From Acidobacteriaceae bacterium (lineage in GTDB: Bacteria; Acidobacteriota; Terriglobia; Terriglobales; Acidobacteriaceae): a stretch of DNA of 64,000 bases. The notes beneath the pieces are model-generated. The model made no database searches, was not told where the DNA came from, and saw only the letters and a program-made list of their open reading frames with translations. The DNA lies in assembly GCA_035944135.1 (NCBI GenBank), contig DASZBM010000010.1:1-64000 (forward strand), given 5' to 3'. Positions 25,138 to 35,662 of this stretch are shown here, in pieces. Numbering within the stretch: the stretch's first letter is position 1; each line of letters starts with the position of its first letter. Made by a program: the position numbers and the translations under genes.

Positions 25138-26567
25138 GAGCTGACTCTCGTCCGCTCTGCCGCGAGAACACGCGCGACGCACGCCACTACTGGCGCAACG
25201 TCTTCCATCGTTGTCTGCCAGTTCGAGACACTGATCCGCATCGCGCGCATTCCATGCCATGTTGTGGGTGTGAAGAAGGCCTCGCCGGATGCGCGGATGC
25301 CGACTACTACGGCATCTGTGACGCGATCATGATCGGACTCAGTTGCATCCGGCCGCGGATCGAAGAAGCGCACCATCCCTTGATTGATCAGCGGCTCGCA
25401 AAGTGCGCTTGCTCCGGGTAGCGCACCGACGCGTTCGATAAGCTCGCGCGCAATCGCGCAACAACGATCCACTAACTCCGCCACGCCATCGCGTCCAAGC
25501 TGTCGCAGAGCCGCATACGTTGCAAAGCCGCGCGCGCGGCGCGAGAACTCCGGTGTCCAGTCGACTTGGTCGCGCGCTCCCGCACCTTGCACCAGGTACG
25601 ACGAATGCACGCTCTGTGACGCATAGTGCGCCGCCGCGTCACGAATAAAGGCGTAGCCGCAGTCGTACGGAACATTCAGCCACTTATGGCCGTCTGTACT
25701 CCAGGAGTCGGCAGCAGCCACGCCGTCGAGCAAATATTGATGCTTCCGCGATGCGGCGCACCACAATCCCATCGCACCATCTACATGCACCCACGCCGCA
25801 TGCTCGTGCGCGAGTGGAATCAACCTGCGAAAGTCATCAAACGCTCCGCGATTGAGGTCGCCGGCCTGCAGCACGACAATCGTCGGCTTGCCTGCCCGCT
25901 CCATCAGAGCATTCTCCAACGCATCTGCGCGCAGCCGGCCTTCTTCATCGCAGGGAAGGGTATCGATGCACGCGGTCCCAAGCCCGAGCAGCCGCGTCGC
26001 CCTCGGCACCGTCGCATGCTGCTCCGTGCTTGTCAGAATGCGAATCGCAGGAGCGCTGCCCAGCCCATCGCGTTCCACATTCCATCCTGCCCGCTCCAGC
26101 ACCTGATGTCTTGCTGCGGCGAGAGCGGTCACATGCGCCATCTGGCATCCGGTCACGAAGGCAAAGCTTGCTTCTGAAGGCAATCCAAACAGCGACTTCA
26201 ACCATCCAGCCGCAACCTCTTCGACCAGCGAAGCCGCGGGCCCGATCACGTACAGCCCCGCATTCTGGTCCCAAGCCGAAGTGAGCCAATCGGCAGCGAG
26301 TGCAGCCGGCAACGAGCCGCCGATGACGAAGCCGAAGAAGCGCGGCCCGGCGCTGCCGACGATTCCGCCTTCGCACGCGACAGCGAGTTCGTCGATGACC
26401 TGCTCGGATGGGAGGCCGGTGCCGGTGAGTGGGATGTCGATGCGACGACGCAGATCTTCGAGTGAAGCGGTCGCATCGACCGGGCGCTCGCGAATGTCGT
26501 CGAGATGCGCGAGGGCATGGCGCATCGCTGAGTTCAAAGGACCTGCGAAGGTGGAGTCGTTGCTCAT
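25134..26567 (-). CDS. PLP-dependent group II amino acid decarboxylase
   Basis: The protein belongs to the aromatic-L-amino-acid / glutamate decarboxylase (group II) family of fold-type I PLP enzymes. The Schiff-base Lys is in STDGHKWLNVPYDCG (near 25675-25715), with the preceding cofactor Asp-x-Ala segment in WVHVDGAMGLW. An N-terminal GSLPAALAADWLTSAWDQNAG substrate-loop region and TGCQMAHVTALAAARH are also typical. It makes an amine and CO2 from an amino acid; substrate preference (tyrosine, tryptophan, DOPA, other) cannot be set by eye. Length 477 is normal. It is cytoplasmic and is not in an operon. Confidence 0.88.
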   Translation of the reverse strand: MSNDSTFAGPLNSAMRHALAHLDDIRERPVDATASLEDLRRRIDIPLTGTGLPSEQVIDELAVACEGGIVGSAGPRFFGFVIGGSLPAALAADWLTSAWDQNAGLYVIGPAASLVEEVAAGWLKSLFGLPSEASFAFVTGCQMAHVTALAAARHQVLERAGWNVERDGLGSAPAIRILTSTEQHATVPRATRLLGLGTACIDTLPCDEEGRLRADALENALMERAGKPTIVVLQAGDLNRGAFDDFRRLIPLAHEHAAWVHVDGAMGLWCAASRKHQYLLDGVAAADSWSTDGHKWLNVPYDCGYAFIRDAAAHYASQSVHSSYLVQGAGARDQVDWTPEFSRRARGFATYAALRQLGRDGVAELVDRCCAIARELIERVGALPGASALCEPLINQGMVRFFDPRPDATESDHDRVTDAVVVGIRASGEAFFTPTTWHGMRAMRISVSNWQTTMEDVAPVVACVARVLAAERTRVSS

Positions 26568-26660
26568 CGAGGCGATGCTACCACTGCCGGAATCAAATCC
26601 TCACTCCGCGATGTGCGGAAGAACGCCCTCGTCCCTCACGCGCCCGGGGGATAATGACGC

Positions 26661-27587
26661 ATGCCTTTCGTATGTCTCCGGCGATGCATTGCTCTCCTAA
26701 GTCTCTTGTTTCCCCTCGCCGTCAACCCTCAGGTGAAGCCGTCCTGTCACTCCACGGTCGTCGGGGATCTGCGCGCCGAGCACATTGACAGCAAAGTTTT
26801 CTCAGGCTCGCACACGCTGCGCGTGTGGTTGCCTCCGGGTTACTCTGACCCTGCGAACGCAAGTCGCACCTATCCCGTTCTCTATATGCTCGACGGGCAG
26901 AACCTCTTCGATGTCTGCACGAGTGCGTTCGGCCACGAGTGGCAGATTGATGAGACGCTCACGCGGTTGATTCAGGCCGGCAGCGTAGAGCCGCTGATCG
27001 TCGTCGGCGTTGACAATGCAGGCAAAGAACGCGCCGACGAGTTTCTGCCCGCTCCCGATTCGCTATACGACCCCGATCTTAAGCCGCACGGAGTAGACTA
27101 CCCTTCGTTCCTGGCGGATGAGATTGTGCCGCACATCGCAAAGGAGTATCGCGTACGTACCGGCCGCTCCAACACGGCGATCGGTGGATCGTCGTATGGC
27201 GGCATTGCTGCCTTGGATGTGTTGATTGCAAGACCAATGGTCTTCGGACTTGGATTGATTGAGAGCCCATCGCTGCAGACCGGCAATGGCGAACTCATTC
27301 GAGCCACGCGCGGTTTGCTGCTGCCGCCTGCGCGCATCTTCATCGGAGCCGGCACGGACGAGCTTGTTTCGAATGCAGACGATGATCGCAAACGTGGGGT
27401 GAGCGCTGACGTGATCAACAGCGACTTTGTGCACGCGACCAACATGCTTGCCGACAACTTCCGCAATCTGGATGGAACAGAGATGAAGCTGGTGATCACG
27501 CCGGGCGCACACCACAATGAGACCGCATGGGCGGAGCGCTTCAGTGCCGCTGCTCAGTTTCTCTTTCCGGAAGAGTCGGGGCGATAA
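26661..27587 (+). CDS. Secreted esterase (alpha/beta hydrolase, esterase D / Fes-like)
   Basis: A short hydrophobic leader (MPFVCLRRCIALLSLLFPLAVNPQ) is followed by a PF00756-type esterase. It shows RVWLPPGYSD, YPVLYMLDGQNLFD with the oxyanion region, the nucleophile elbow GGSSYGG, and a C-terminal His in TPGAHHNETAW. Relatives hydrolyse carbohydrate-bound acetyl or feruloyl esters, siderophore esters or lipids, so the substrate stays open. A GGGGGATA ribosome binding site precedes the ATG. Its downstream neighbour lepA is convergent, about 25 bp away. Confidence 0.84.
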   Translation: MPFVCLRRCIALLSLLFPLAVNPQVKPSCHSTVVGDLRAEHIDSKVFSGSHTLRVWLPPGYSDPANASRTYPVLYMLDGQNLFDVCTSAFGHEWQIDETLTRLIQAGSVEPLIVVGVDNAGKERADEFLPAPDSLYDPDLKPHGVDYPSFLADEIVPHIAKEYRVRTGRSNTAIGGSSYGGIAALDVLIARPMVFGLGLIESPSLQTGNGELIRATRGLLLPPARIFIGAGTDELVSNADDDRKRGVSADVINSDFVHATNMLADNFRNLDGTEMKLVITPGAHHNETAWAERFSAAAQFLFPEESGR

Positions 27588-27612
27588 CGACCCACCTGCC
27601 GAAAATATCCGC

Positions 27613-29415
<1,803 letters not shown>

Positions 29416-29460
29416 GCTTTGGGGCCGAGGCAAAAGCCCCGAACCTCTAGGGTAGCAGAG

Positions 29461-29548
29461 GAGTGAATAGTGAAGAGTGAGTAGTGAATAAGACCGCTGC
29501 CCTACAAAGCTTTTGGTTTATTCACTATTCACTCTTCACTACTCACTT
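29461..29548. repeat. Inverted arrays of a 7-bp repeat (AGTGAAT) between lepA and tonB genes
   Basis: The left arm (gagtgaatagtgaagagtga and on to 29491) and the right arm (ttattcactattcactcttc to 29548) are imperfect inverted repeats of about 31 bp with a 25-nt spacer. Each arm is built of AGTGAAT/AGTGAAG/AGTGAGT units. The right arm ends 5 nt from the stop codon of the TonB gene. It may form a long cruciform or terminate the TonB transcript. Confidence 0.8.
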
Positions 29549-29550
29549 CC

Positions 29551-30495
29551 CTAGAAGATCTGGAAGTTGACCTCAACATTCAGGTACACCGCGACGGGCT
29601 TGCCGTTCTGCATCGCGGGCTTGAACTTGTACTGCTGCACGGCCTCGACAGCCTTCTCGTCCAGTCCCATGCCCACACCGCGCAGCACGTGCACGTTCCT
29701 CGGCTTGCCGTCCGCTCCCACGATCAGCGAGACGACGACGTTGCCCGAAAACTTGGCCTTGCGGGCTTCCTCCGAGAACTCCGGATCCGGCGTGTAGATC
29801 GCAATCGGCGGCCGCACCGAGCCACCCACCTGATACACGCCGCCGCCGATATTGCCGCCCGATCCAGGCCCGATTCCGGCGCCGTCACCCGAGCCAATCC
29901 CCGTGCCGTTGCCGTTGCCCATCGAGAACCCCTTCAGGTTCGAGTTGGGCACGCCCAGGTTGGGCATCGTGTTGTCGGCGAGCTTCAAATTCGGCTGCAC
30001 AATCACGCTCGGCTCAACCGCCAGCTTGGGCGGAATGGTCGGCGGCGCCTTGGGCGGAACAATCTGCGTCTGCGCCAGCTTGGGCAGATGGCCTTGGGTC
30101 ACGGGGCCGAGGTCGTGCTGACCACCACCGCCGCCAATCTTCTTCGCCTGGGGCGCCACCGGCGGTGTCGGCGGAGGCTCCAGCAGCGCCGTCACCGCGT
30201 TCTTCACCGGTGCCGCTATCGGCACCTTCGCGGCTATCAGTATCGCAATGACACCGATCACGGCGGCGTGTAAACCAACCGCGGTCCAAAGCGATGCGGT
30301 GCTGCGCTTGGTAGCAATGCTTTCCGCAAAGGCGAAGGGGCGTGCGCTCCAGATTGGTTGCTCATGTTCCTGCGCGAAACGTGCCGCGAGCCGTTGCTCG
30401 AGACCTGCGGGTCCTTCGGCTGATGCGCTCTCTTCGTGCAGTACATCGCTCAGCAGCTTGTCGAATTCGAGCGTCTCGGTTTCGTTGTTACGCAT
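29551..30495 (-). CDS. TonB-family energy transducer with large cytoplasmic N-terminus
   Basis: About 70 cytoplasmic residues (starting MRNNETETLEFDKLLSDVL) precede one membrane helix (LWTAVGLHAAVIGVIAILIAA, about residues 69-89). A Pro-rich and then a Gly-rich periplasmic spacer follow, and the TonB C-terminal domain (PDPEFSEEARKAKFSGNVVVSLIVGADGKPRNV...YKFKPA) ends the protein. TonB transfers inner-membrane proton-motive force to outer-membrane receptors. No exbB/exbD adjoins it. The gene follows an ECF sigma factor by 24 bp with AAGGAGA as ribosome binding site. The N-terminal part has the look of the cytosolic segment of anti-sigma proteins, so it may also bind that sigma factor (inference). 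Confidence 0.87.
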   Translation of the reverse strand: MRNNETETLEFDKLLSDVLHEESASAEGPAGLEQRLAARFAQEHEQPIWSARPFAFAESIATKRSTASLWTAVGLHAAVIGVIAILIAAKVPIAAPVKNAVTALLEPPPTPPVAPQAKKIGGGGGQHDLGPVTQGHLPKLAQTQIVPPKAPPTIPPKLAVEPSVIVQPNLKLADNTMPNLGVPNSNLKGFSMGNGNGTGIGSGDGAGIGPGSGGNIGGGVYQVGGSVRPPIAIYTPDPEFSEEARKAKFSGNVVVSLIVGADGKPRNVHVLRGVGMGLDEKAVEAVQQYKFKPAMQNGKPVAVYLNVEVNFQIF

Positions 30496-30519
30496 CGCCT
30501 ATCTCCTTTGCAATCGTCC

Positions 30520-31065
30520 TCAGCGCGAGGAGATTGGTTCACCTCGATGCGCCGCCCATCTTTTCTGCAACTCGGCGCGGGCCCGCATCAGCCGCGTGCG
30601 CACGGTCCCTTCAGGTACAGCCATCAGCTCGCCGATCTCGCGCGAGTTGAGCTCCTCCAACGCGGAGAGGCGAAGCGTGTCGCGCAGCTCGTCCGGAAGC
30701 CCGGCGATGAGCTCACGCAGAAGCTGCCGTTCGTCGTGCTCTGCCGCAGCGGTCTCCGGTGTCGGCCGCCAGTCGGCGAGCTGCAACTCTGCCGAATCCT
30801 CTGTGCCGGATCGCCGGGCACTGCGGCGATCGATCGCCAGCCGCCAAACGACGCTTCCGACGAAGGCCCGTTCGTTTGTCATCTGGCGCCAGCCCTCGCC
30901 GCGATACAGCTTGAGCAGCGCCTCCTGCACGCAGTCTTCGGCATCCTCGGCGTGGCGCAGAACGCTCCACGCGATGCGATAGAGGAATCGCCCGTGCTCG
31001 CTGGCAAGCCGCGTGAACGTGGCCTGCCGGTCTTCGTGTTCAATTCGCGGTGGTTGCCGCTGCAT
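30520..31065 (-). CDS. ECF-subfamily RNA polymerase sigma factor
   Basis: The 181-residue protein has sigma region 2 (FLYRIAWSVLRHAEDAEDCVQEALLKLYRG and VVWRLAIDRR) and region 4 (GLPDELRDTLRLSALEELNSREIGELMAVPEGTVRTRLMRARAEL), and nothing between them except a linker, as expected for an ECF sigma factor. The ATG at 31065 has GAAGG about 8 nt upstream. It is the first gene of a pair with the TonB gene. No separate anti-sigma gene is present. A promoter resembling ECF consensus lies just upstream, suggesting autoregulation. Confidence 0.92.
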   Translation of the reverse strand: MQRQPPRIEHEDRQATFTRLASEHGRFLYRIAWSVLRHAEDAEDCVQEALLKLYRGEGWRQMTNERAFVGSVVWRLAIDRRSARRSGTEDSAELQLADWRPTPETAAAEHDERQLLRELIAGLPDELRDTLRLSALEELNSREIGELMAVPEGTVRTRLMRARAELQKRWAAHRGEPISSR

Positions 31066-31082
31066 CGTAAGCCTTCACTGAT

Positions 31083-31110
31083 GTAGACCGCTCAGGCGGG
31101 AAAAGTGTTC
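31083..31110 (-). promoter_or_regulatory. Candidate ECF-type promoter for the sigma/TonB pair
   Basis: On the minus strand GAACAC (31110-31105) is followed after 16 nt by GTCTAC (31088-31083). This matches the general ECF pattern GAAC-N16-GTCTA. The start codon is 18 nt downstream of the -10, leaving a short leader with GAAGG. Confidence 0.42.
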
Positions 31111-31142
31111 GCGGTTCAGTGAAGTTTTTGACGAGAAAGTGA

Positions 31143-31170
31143 CAGCGGCCAGGCATTTGCCTGGCCGCTG
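31143..31170 (-). terminator. Hairpin terminator after the S10 peptidase gene
   Basis: A perfect 13-bp stem (cagcggccaggca / tgcctggccgctg) with a 2-nt centre lies 20 nt downstream of the peptidase stop. On the minus strand tcactttctc follows. Confidence 0.62.
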
Positions 31171-31190
31171 CGCTTTCGCTGGAGGCTCGC

Positions 31191-32852
31191 TCAGCGTCCG
31201 CCGGCGTTCTCCCGGATGAACTGCGCCGTGCGGTCGTGCAGGGCGTGAAGCGCATCCTCGTTCACGTAGACCATGTGGCCGGTGGGGAAAAACTTGTACT
31301 CGATGTTCTTCTGGAGTTCCTGCGGGATGGGCAAATGCTTCATCTCGTAGGTTGCGCCGAAGTAGAGGGTGCCGAAGTCGAAGTACCCGCCCATCAACAG
31401 CACGTGCATGTGCGGATTTACTTTCATCGTGTAGGCGATGTCTCCCATCACATTGGTGCTGGTTCCGTCCCAGCCTTGCGGGCCGTAGGCGTGGTGCTTC
31501 ATCTCCCAATTGAAGCCGGGCTCGCGCGCACTCGGCTTGTAGGTCATGTTCTCGCCGAACTTCAACGTTTCATGCGCATAGGTGTTCATCGCAGCGAGGA
31601 TGGCAGACTCAATCGAGTCCGAGAACGGATCGTAGTCGGCATCGCGCGACAAAGGGTCCATCGCGGGCCCTTCGAAGCGCGAGTCCAGTCGGCCGGTCGT
31701 GATGTCCGAGGGGTCCTGCAGGTACTTGGAGAACTCGGCTCCGGTGAGGCGCAGGTTCGCTTTGAGCCAGAGCGCAGCGGGAACGCCGGTGTAGCTTTCG
31801 AGCTTGGCGGCGACCGCTGATTTCTTATCCGCGCTCAGGTCGGCGCCTTGCAATAGAGCCGCCGCGTAGTCGGTCAGCGCATACTGCTCGACCTCGTGAA
31901 TCCACGGCTCGAGTGTGGCGGGTTGATTCGGAACCTTGTGGTGGTACCACGCCGTCGCGGCGAAGCTTGGCAGCGCAAGGAAGAAGCCGTTCTCCGTGCC
32001 GGGATTCGAGTCCGGCCCATCGGCCGAGTTGTCGAAGCTGAGAATCTGGCTGAGGAAGACAACACCGTTGAGATCGACGCCATGACGCTGGAGCGCTCTG
32101 GCGAGCACCGCATCGCGCGTAGTGCCGTAGCTCTCGCCAAACAGGAACTTGGCTGAATCCCAACGATTGTATTTCGTTAGAAAGCGGCGGATAAAGCGGT
32201 CGAACGCGGCTGCATCGCCGTCAATGCCGTAGAAGGCCTTGAAAGCGTCCTTGCCTTCTACGCGGCTGTAACCTGTGCCGGGCGCGTCAATAAAGACGAG
32301 GTCGGCAGCGTCGAGCAGACAATACGGGTTGGGTGCGATCTGATACGGTCCGCCGACTGGATGCTGCAGATCAGGAATCTGCACGCGCACTGGCCCCATG
32401 CTGGTCATGCGCAGGTACATCGTCGCCGAGCCCGGGCCGCCGTTGTAGAGGAAGACGATCGGGCGGGTGCGCGCGTCGGCGTCTTTGGCGAAGTAAGCGG
32501 TGTAGAAGATACGCGCAGTTGCCGGCCTGTCTTCCGGTTTTGCGGGCAACTCCACGCCCGAGTTGGGCAGGATCGTACCGTCGAGCGCGATTATCGCGTC
32601 CTGGCTGTCGGTCGCGCCTACTGTCAGCATTCCGGCGACGGCGCGGAAGGCGATCGCCTTTCCGCCTTCGACTGCGACGCTGCCTTCGGTGACGGAGTCC
32701 GCCGGAAGGGCCATGCTGTGCTTATCAGCTTCGCTGGTCACCGTCGAGGTTGTCGTGGTGGTCGACTTCTGGGGCGTCTGCTGCGCAAATGCAGGGCAGA
32801 CGGCAATCATGAGAGCGGATACAGCCAGACTCAATTTCACACAATGCTTCAC
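31191..32852 (-). CDS. S10 family serine carboxypeptidase, secreted
   Basis: A signal peptide (MKHCVKLSLAVSALMIAVCPAFAQ) is followed by a Thr-rich linker and a serine carboxypeptidase domain. Motifs are the substrate-binding FLYNGGPGSATMYL, the catalytic Ser in FLFGESYGT (near 32125-32150), the Asp in LLMGGYFDFGT and the His in FFPTGHMVYV near the C-terminus. S10 enzymes remove C-terminal residues, usually at acid pH, which suits an acid-tolerant soil organism. Length 553 is ordinary for bacterial members. It is a single gene with its own terminator. Confidence 0.92.
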   Translation of the reverse strand: MKHCVKLSLAVSALMIAVCPAFAQQTPQKSTTTTTSTVTSEADKHSMALPADSVTEGSVAVEGGKAIAFRAVAGMLTVGATDSQDAIIALDGTILPNSGVELPAKPEDRPATARIFYTAYFAKDADARTRPIVFLYNGGPGSATMYLRMTSMGPVRVQIPDLQHPVGGPYQIAPNPYCLLDAADLVFIDAPGTGYSRVEGKDAFKAFYGIDGDAAAFDRFIRRFLTKYNRWDSAKFLFGESYGTTRDAVLARALQRHGVDLNGVVFLSQILSFDNSADGPDSNPGTENGFFLALPSFAATAWYHHKVPNQPATLEPWIHEVEQYALTDYAAALLQGADLSADKKSAVAAKLESYTGVPAALWLKANLRLTGAEFSKYLQDPSDITTGRLDSRFEGPAMDPLSRDADYDPFSDSIESAILAAMNTYAHETLKFGENMTYKPSAREPGFNWEMKHHAYGPQGWDGTSTNVMGDIAYTMKVNPHMHVLLMGGYFDFGTLYFGATYEMKHLPIPQELQKNIEYKFFPTGHMVYVNEDALHALHDRTAQFIRENAGGR

Positions 32853-32907
32853 GCGCGCAGGTCCTCCAGAGAGCTTGTAAATTGCCCAACTTTGTGGAAG
32901 TTTGATT

Positions 32908-35064
32908 TTATGCGAGCGGAAGAGATTCCAGCTTACTAACTTCGACGAGCGTCGAGTAGAAGGTCGCGCCGCCGCCGATGTCGGTAAGCCGTTGGCTGGT
33001 GAGCTCGTTCACATTGACGCCATTATGTGAGAGCTTCTGCCAGTCCAGCCGCGAGGCGACGGTGCCCAGCGGAATGGACTCGCTGATTCGCGCGGTGAGC
33101 TGAATCTGGCCGCGATCGTTCCAGACGCGGACCGTGTCCCCTCCGGAGATCCCGCGCACTGCAGCATCCTCGGCGCGCATCTCAATCATGCCTGCAGCGC
33201 GGCTCTCCATCTTGCGATGATTCGGCAGGTTGGCGAAGGTGGTGTTCATATAGTTGTCGCCCTTGCGCGCCAGCATCTCGAGCGGGAACCTTGCCGCCGC
33301 TTCGGTGTTCGCGCGCGACTCTGTGGCGGCGTGCCACTCTGGCAGCGGCAGGAGGTTCGCGCGCCGGTCGGGTGTCTGGAACCACTCGTGCGTGCTGAAG
33401 GGAAGCACCTCACCGCGTTCGTTCTTTGGCAGAGCGAGCGGAGCCATCCCTTCGCGCTCTAGCCGATCCTTTGTGATGCCTTTGAACCAGGGATGCGTGC
33501 TGTCGAGAGCCTGCGCGATCAAATCATCTTCGCCTTCTCGAAACGCCTGCTCTTCGAACCCCATGCGGCGGCCGAGTTCGGCAAAGATCTGCACGTTCGT
33601 GCGCGCCTCACCGAGCGGCGCAATCGCCGGCTGCGAGATCTGCGCGAAGTAGTGTCCGTACGCGCCCATCAGTTCCTTGTGTTCGAGGAACGTGGTCGCG
33701 GGAAGCACGATGTCGGCGTAGTCCGTCGTGTCGGTGAAGAACTGCTCGTGTACGACGACGAAGAGATCGTCGCGGCGGAGTCCTTCGTGCACCCGCTCCG
33801 AGTCCGGCGCCACAGCAGCAGCATTGCAGTTATAGACGAACAGCGCTTTCACCGGAGGATCATTCAGTTGCGTCAGCGCGTCGCCGAGCTGGTTCATATT
33901 GACGGTGCGGGCAGCGCGGCCAAGCGGGCTGGCCTTCATCAGCTCCGGCATGTGCAGCTTCTCTTGCTGGAACGGAAACGCAGCGCTGGTGGAGAGCAGC
34001 AGCCCGCCACCGTACTGCTTCCAGCTTCCCGTGATCAGCGGCAGCATCGCGACCGCGCGTGCTGCTGTGCCGCCATTTTCGCCGCGCTGAATGCCGTAGT
34101 TGAGCCGTATCGCTGCGGGAGCGCGCCCGTCGCGGCCCGCGCGGCCGTACGCGAGCGCGAGAGCTTCGATCGCGTCGACGCTGAGGCCCGTGATGGCAGC
34201 GGCGCGCTCAGGCGAGTGCTCCGGACGTAGGGCAAACTCACGTAGCTGCTGCCAGTCATTGGTGAACTCGTTGAGGTAGTCGCGATCTTCCAGGCCTTCG
34301 CGGAACAGGATGTGCATCATCGCGAGCGCGAGCAGTCCATCCGTGCCAGGGCGGATTTGCAGGTGTTCGTCGGCAAGTGCCGCAGTCCGCGTGCGGTAGG
34401 GGTCGATGACGATGAGCTCGCCACCGCTGCGCCGCGCCTCCTCGATGAATGGCCAGAGATGGATGTTATTGCCGTGGACGTTGCCGGCCCAGACGATGAT
34501 GAGACCGGCGCGCGCGAAATCCTGCGGGGCCGTTCCAAGCCGCGTGCCGTAGATGCTCTTGAGCGCGGCGGTCCCAGCGGCGGAGCAGATGGTGCGGTCG
34601 AGCTGCGAGGCGCCGATCCGGTAGAAGAACCGGCGATCCATGGAGCCATAGCCCAATTGACCAATCGTCCCCGCGTAGCTGTAAGGAAGAATGCTCTCTG
34701 GACCGAACTCGTCCGCTATCTTCTTCAGCCGATCCGCGATCTCGTCGAGAGCTTCGTCCCAGGAGATGCGCTCGAAAAACTCGGGCTCGCGACCTTTGGG
34801 GAGTGGGCCCTTTGGTACGCCCGCGCGGCGGCGCATCGGGTAAAGAAGGCGCTCCGGTGAATACACCCGCTCGAGGTACCGCGCGACCTTGCCACACAGA
34901 AATCCGCGTGTCACGGGATGCGCGGGGTCGCCGGCCATCTTCACAGCCCGGCCAGTGAGCTCATCGACCGTGACAAGCACGCCGCAGGAGTCCGGACAAT
35001 CGTGCGTGCAAACGGCGTGCACCGTGCGCGTCTGGACTGCGGTATTGGCGAATTCCGCGGGCAT
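32908..35064 (-). CDS. Molybdopterin-dependent oxidoreductase (MopB/DMSO reductase family)
   Basis: The 718-residue protein has an N-terminal 4Fe-4S motif (VCTHDCPDSCGV and later GFLCGK), the molybdopterin guanine dinucleotide-binding body (HGNNIHLWPFIEEARRSGGELIVIDPYRTRTA) and the C-terminal molydopterin dinucleotide-binding beta-barrel (RAEDAAVRGISGGDTVRVWNDRGQI). It belongs to the assorted CISM oxidoreductases often annotated as formate dehydrogenase-like. I see no selenocysteine UGA. No Tat leader, electron-transfer subunit or membrane anchor adjoins it, so it is presumably a soluble cytoplasmic enzyme. The substrate is unknown. It diverges from an NTF2-like gene across 54 bp. Confidence 0.9.
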   Translation of the reverse strand: MPAEFANTAVQTRTVHAVCTHDCPDSCGVLVTVDELTGRAVKMAGDPAHPVTRGFLCGKVARYLERVYSPERLLYPMRRRAGVPKGPLPKGREPEFFERISWDEALDEIADRLKKIADEFGPESILPYSYAGTIGQLGYGSMDRRFFYRIGASQLDRTICSAAGTAALKSIYGTRLGTAPQDFARAGLIIVWAGNVHGNNIHLWPFIEEARRSGGELIVIDPYRTRTAALADEHLQIRPGTDGLLALAMMHILFREGLEDRDYLNEFTNDWQQLREFALRPEHSPERAAAITGLSVDAIEALALAYGRAGRDGRAPAAIRLNYGIQRGENGGTAARAVAMLPLITGSWKQYGGGLLLSTSAAFPFQQEKLHMPELMKASPLGRAARTVNMNQLGDALTQLNDPPVKALFVYNCNAAAVAPDSERVHEGLRRDDLFVVVHEQFFTDTTDYADIVLPATTFLEHKELMGAYGHYFAQISQPAIAPLGEARTNVQIFAELGRRMGFEEQAFREGEDDLIAQALDSTHPWFKGITKDRLEREGMAPLALPKNERGEVLPFSTHEWFQTPDRRANLLPLPEWHAATESRANTEAAARFPLEMLARKGDNYMNTTFANLPNHRKMESRAAGMIEMRAEDAAVRGISGGDTVRVWNDRGQIQLTARISESIPLGTVASRLDWQKLSHNGVNVNELTSQRLTDIGGGATFYSTLVEVSKLESLPLA

Positions 35065-35118
35065 AGCTATATTTTAGGCTCGTCACTCACTGAACCCGAC
35101 ACTATTTGGAGCCATGCC

Positions 35119-35607
35119 ATGCGTTTGTCCGTTCGGATCTTGCTCGTTCTAACTGCTGCAATCTTGCTTTCCGGCCCGAACCTATCCGCTGCGACCGCGC
35201 AGGCCGGAAAGCCTTCCAACGACTCCCAGGCGATCCTCTCGATGCTGAACCGGCAGGCAGACGACTGGAATCGTGGCGACCTCGACGCGTTCGCTACGGG
35301 CTACAAGAATTCTTCGGACATCCTGTTCATGGGCCCGACGATCCGGCGCGGATATCAGCAGATGCTGGAGGGATATCGGAAGTCGTTCCCCAATCCCGAG
35401 GCAATGGGGAAGCTGACCTTCTCGAATCTCGAGGTTCAGCCGCTCGATCAACGCTTTGCCACGGTGACAGGCCGCTTCCATCTGGAGCGCACATCGGCAG
35501 GTGGCGGAGACGCGAGCGGATATTACCTGCTGGTTGTGGAGAAGACACCGTCGGGTTGGAAGATCATCCGCGACGCCACGACGGATAATCCAAGACCGGC
35601 TCACTAA
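35119..35607 (+). CDS. Secreted NTF2/SnoaL-like protein (DUF4440 type), copy 1
   Basis: ATG 35119 starts a signal peptide (MRLSVRILLVLTAAILLSGPNLSAATA). The remaining 135 residues fit a SnoaL-like cone fold: the opening ILSMLNRQADDWNRGDLDAFATGYKNSSDILFMG is the hallmark helix and strand, and it ends VEKTPSGWKIIRDATTDN. Such proteins are small ligand-binding or ketosteroid-isomerase-like domains. The biochemical role here is unknown. It is clearly paralogous to the next gene, which lies 55 bp away. The upstream part of the frame (from 34918) overlaps the opposite gene and is not used. Confidence 0.8.
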   Translation: MRLSVRILLVLTAAILLSGPNLSAATAQAGKPSNDSQAILSMLNRQADDWNRGDLDAFATGYKNSSDILFMGPTIRRGYQQMLEGYRKSFPNPEAMGKLTFSNLEVQPLDQRFATVTGRFHLERTSAGGGDASGYYLLVVEKTPSGWKIIRDATTDNPRPAH

Positions 35608-35662
35608 AGCCGCGGTCAAACGTCACGGCTCGTATGATGATGTTGTCCCGAGGGAGGGCCTA

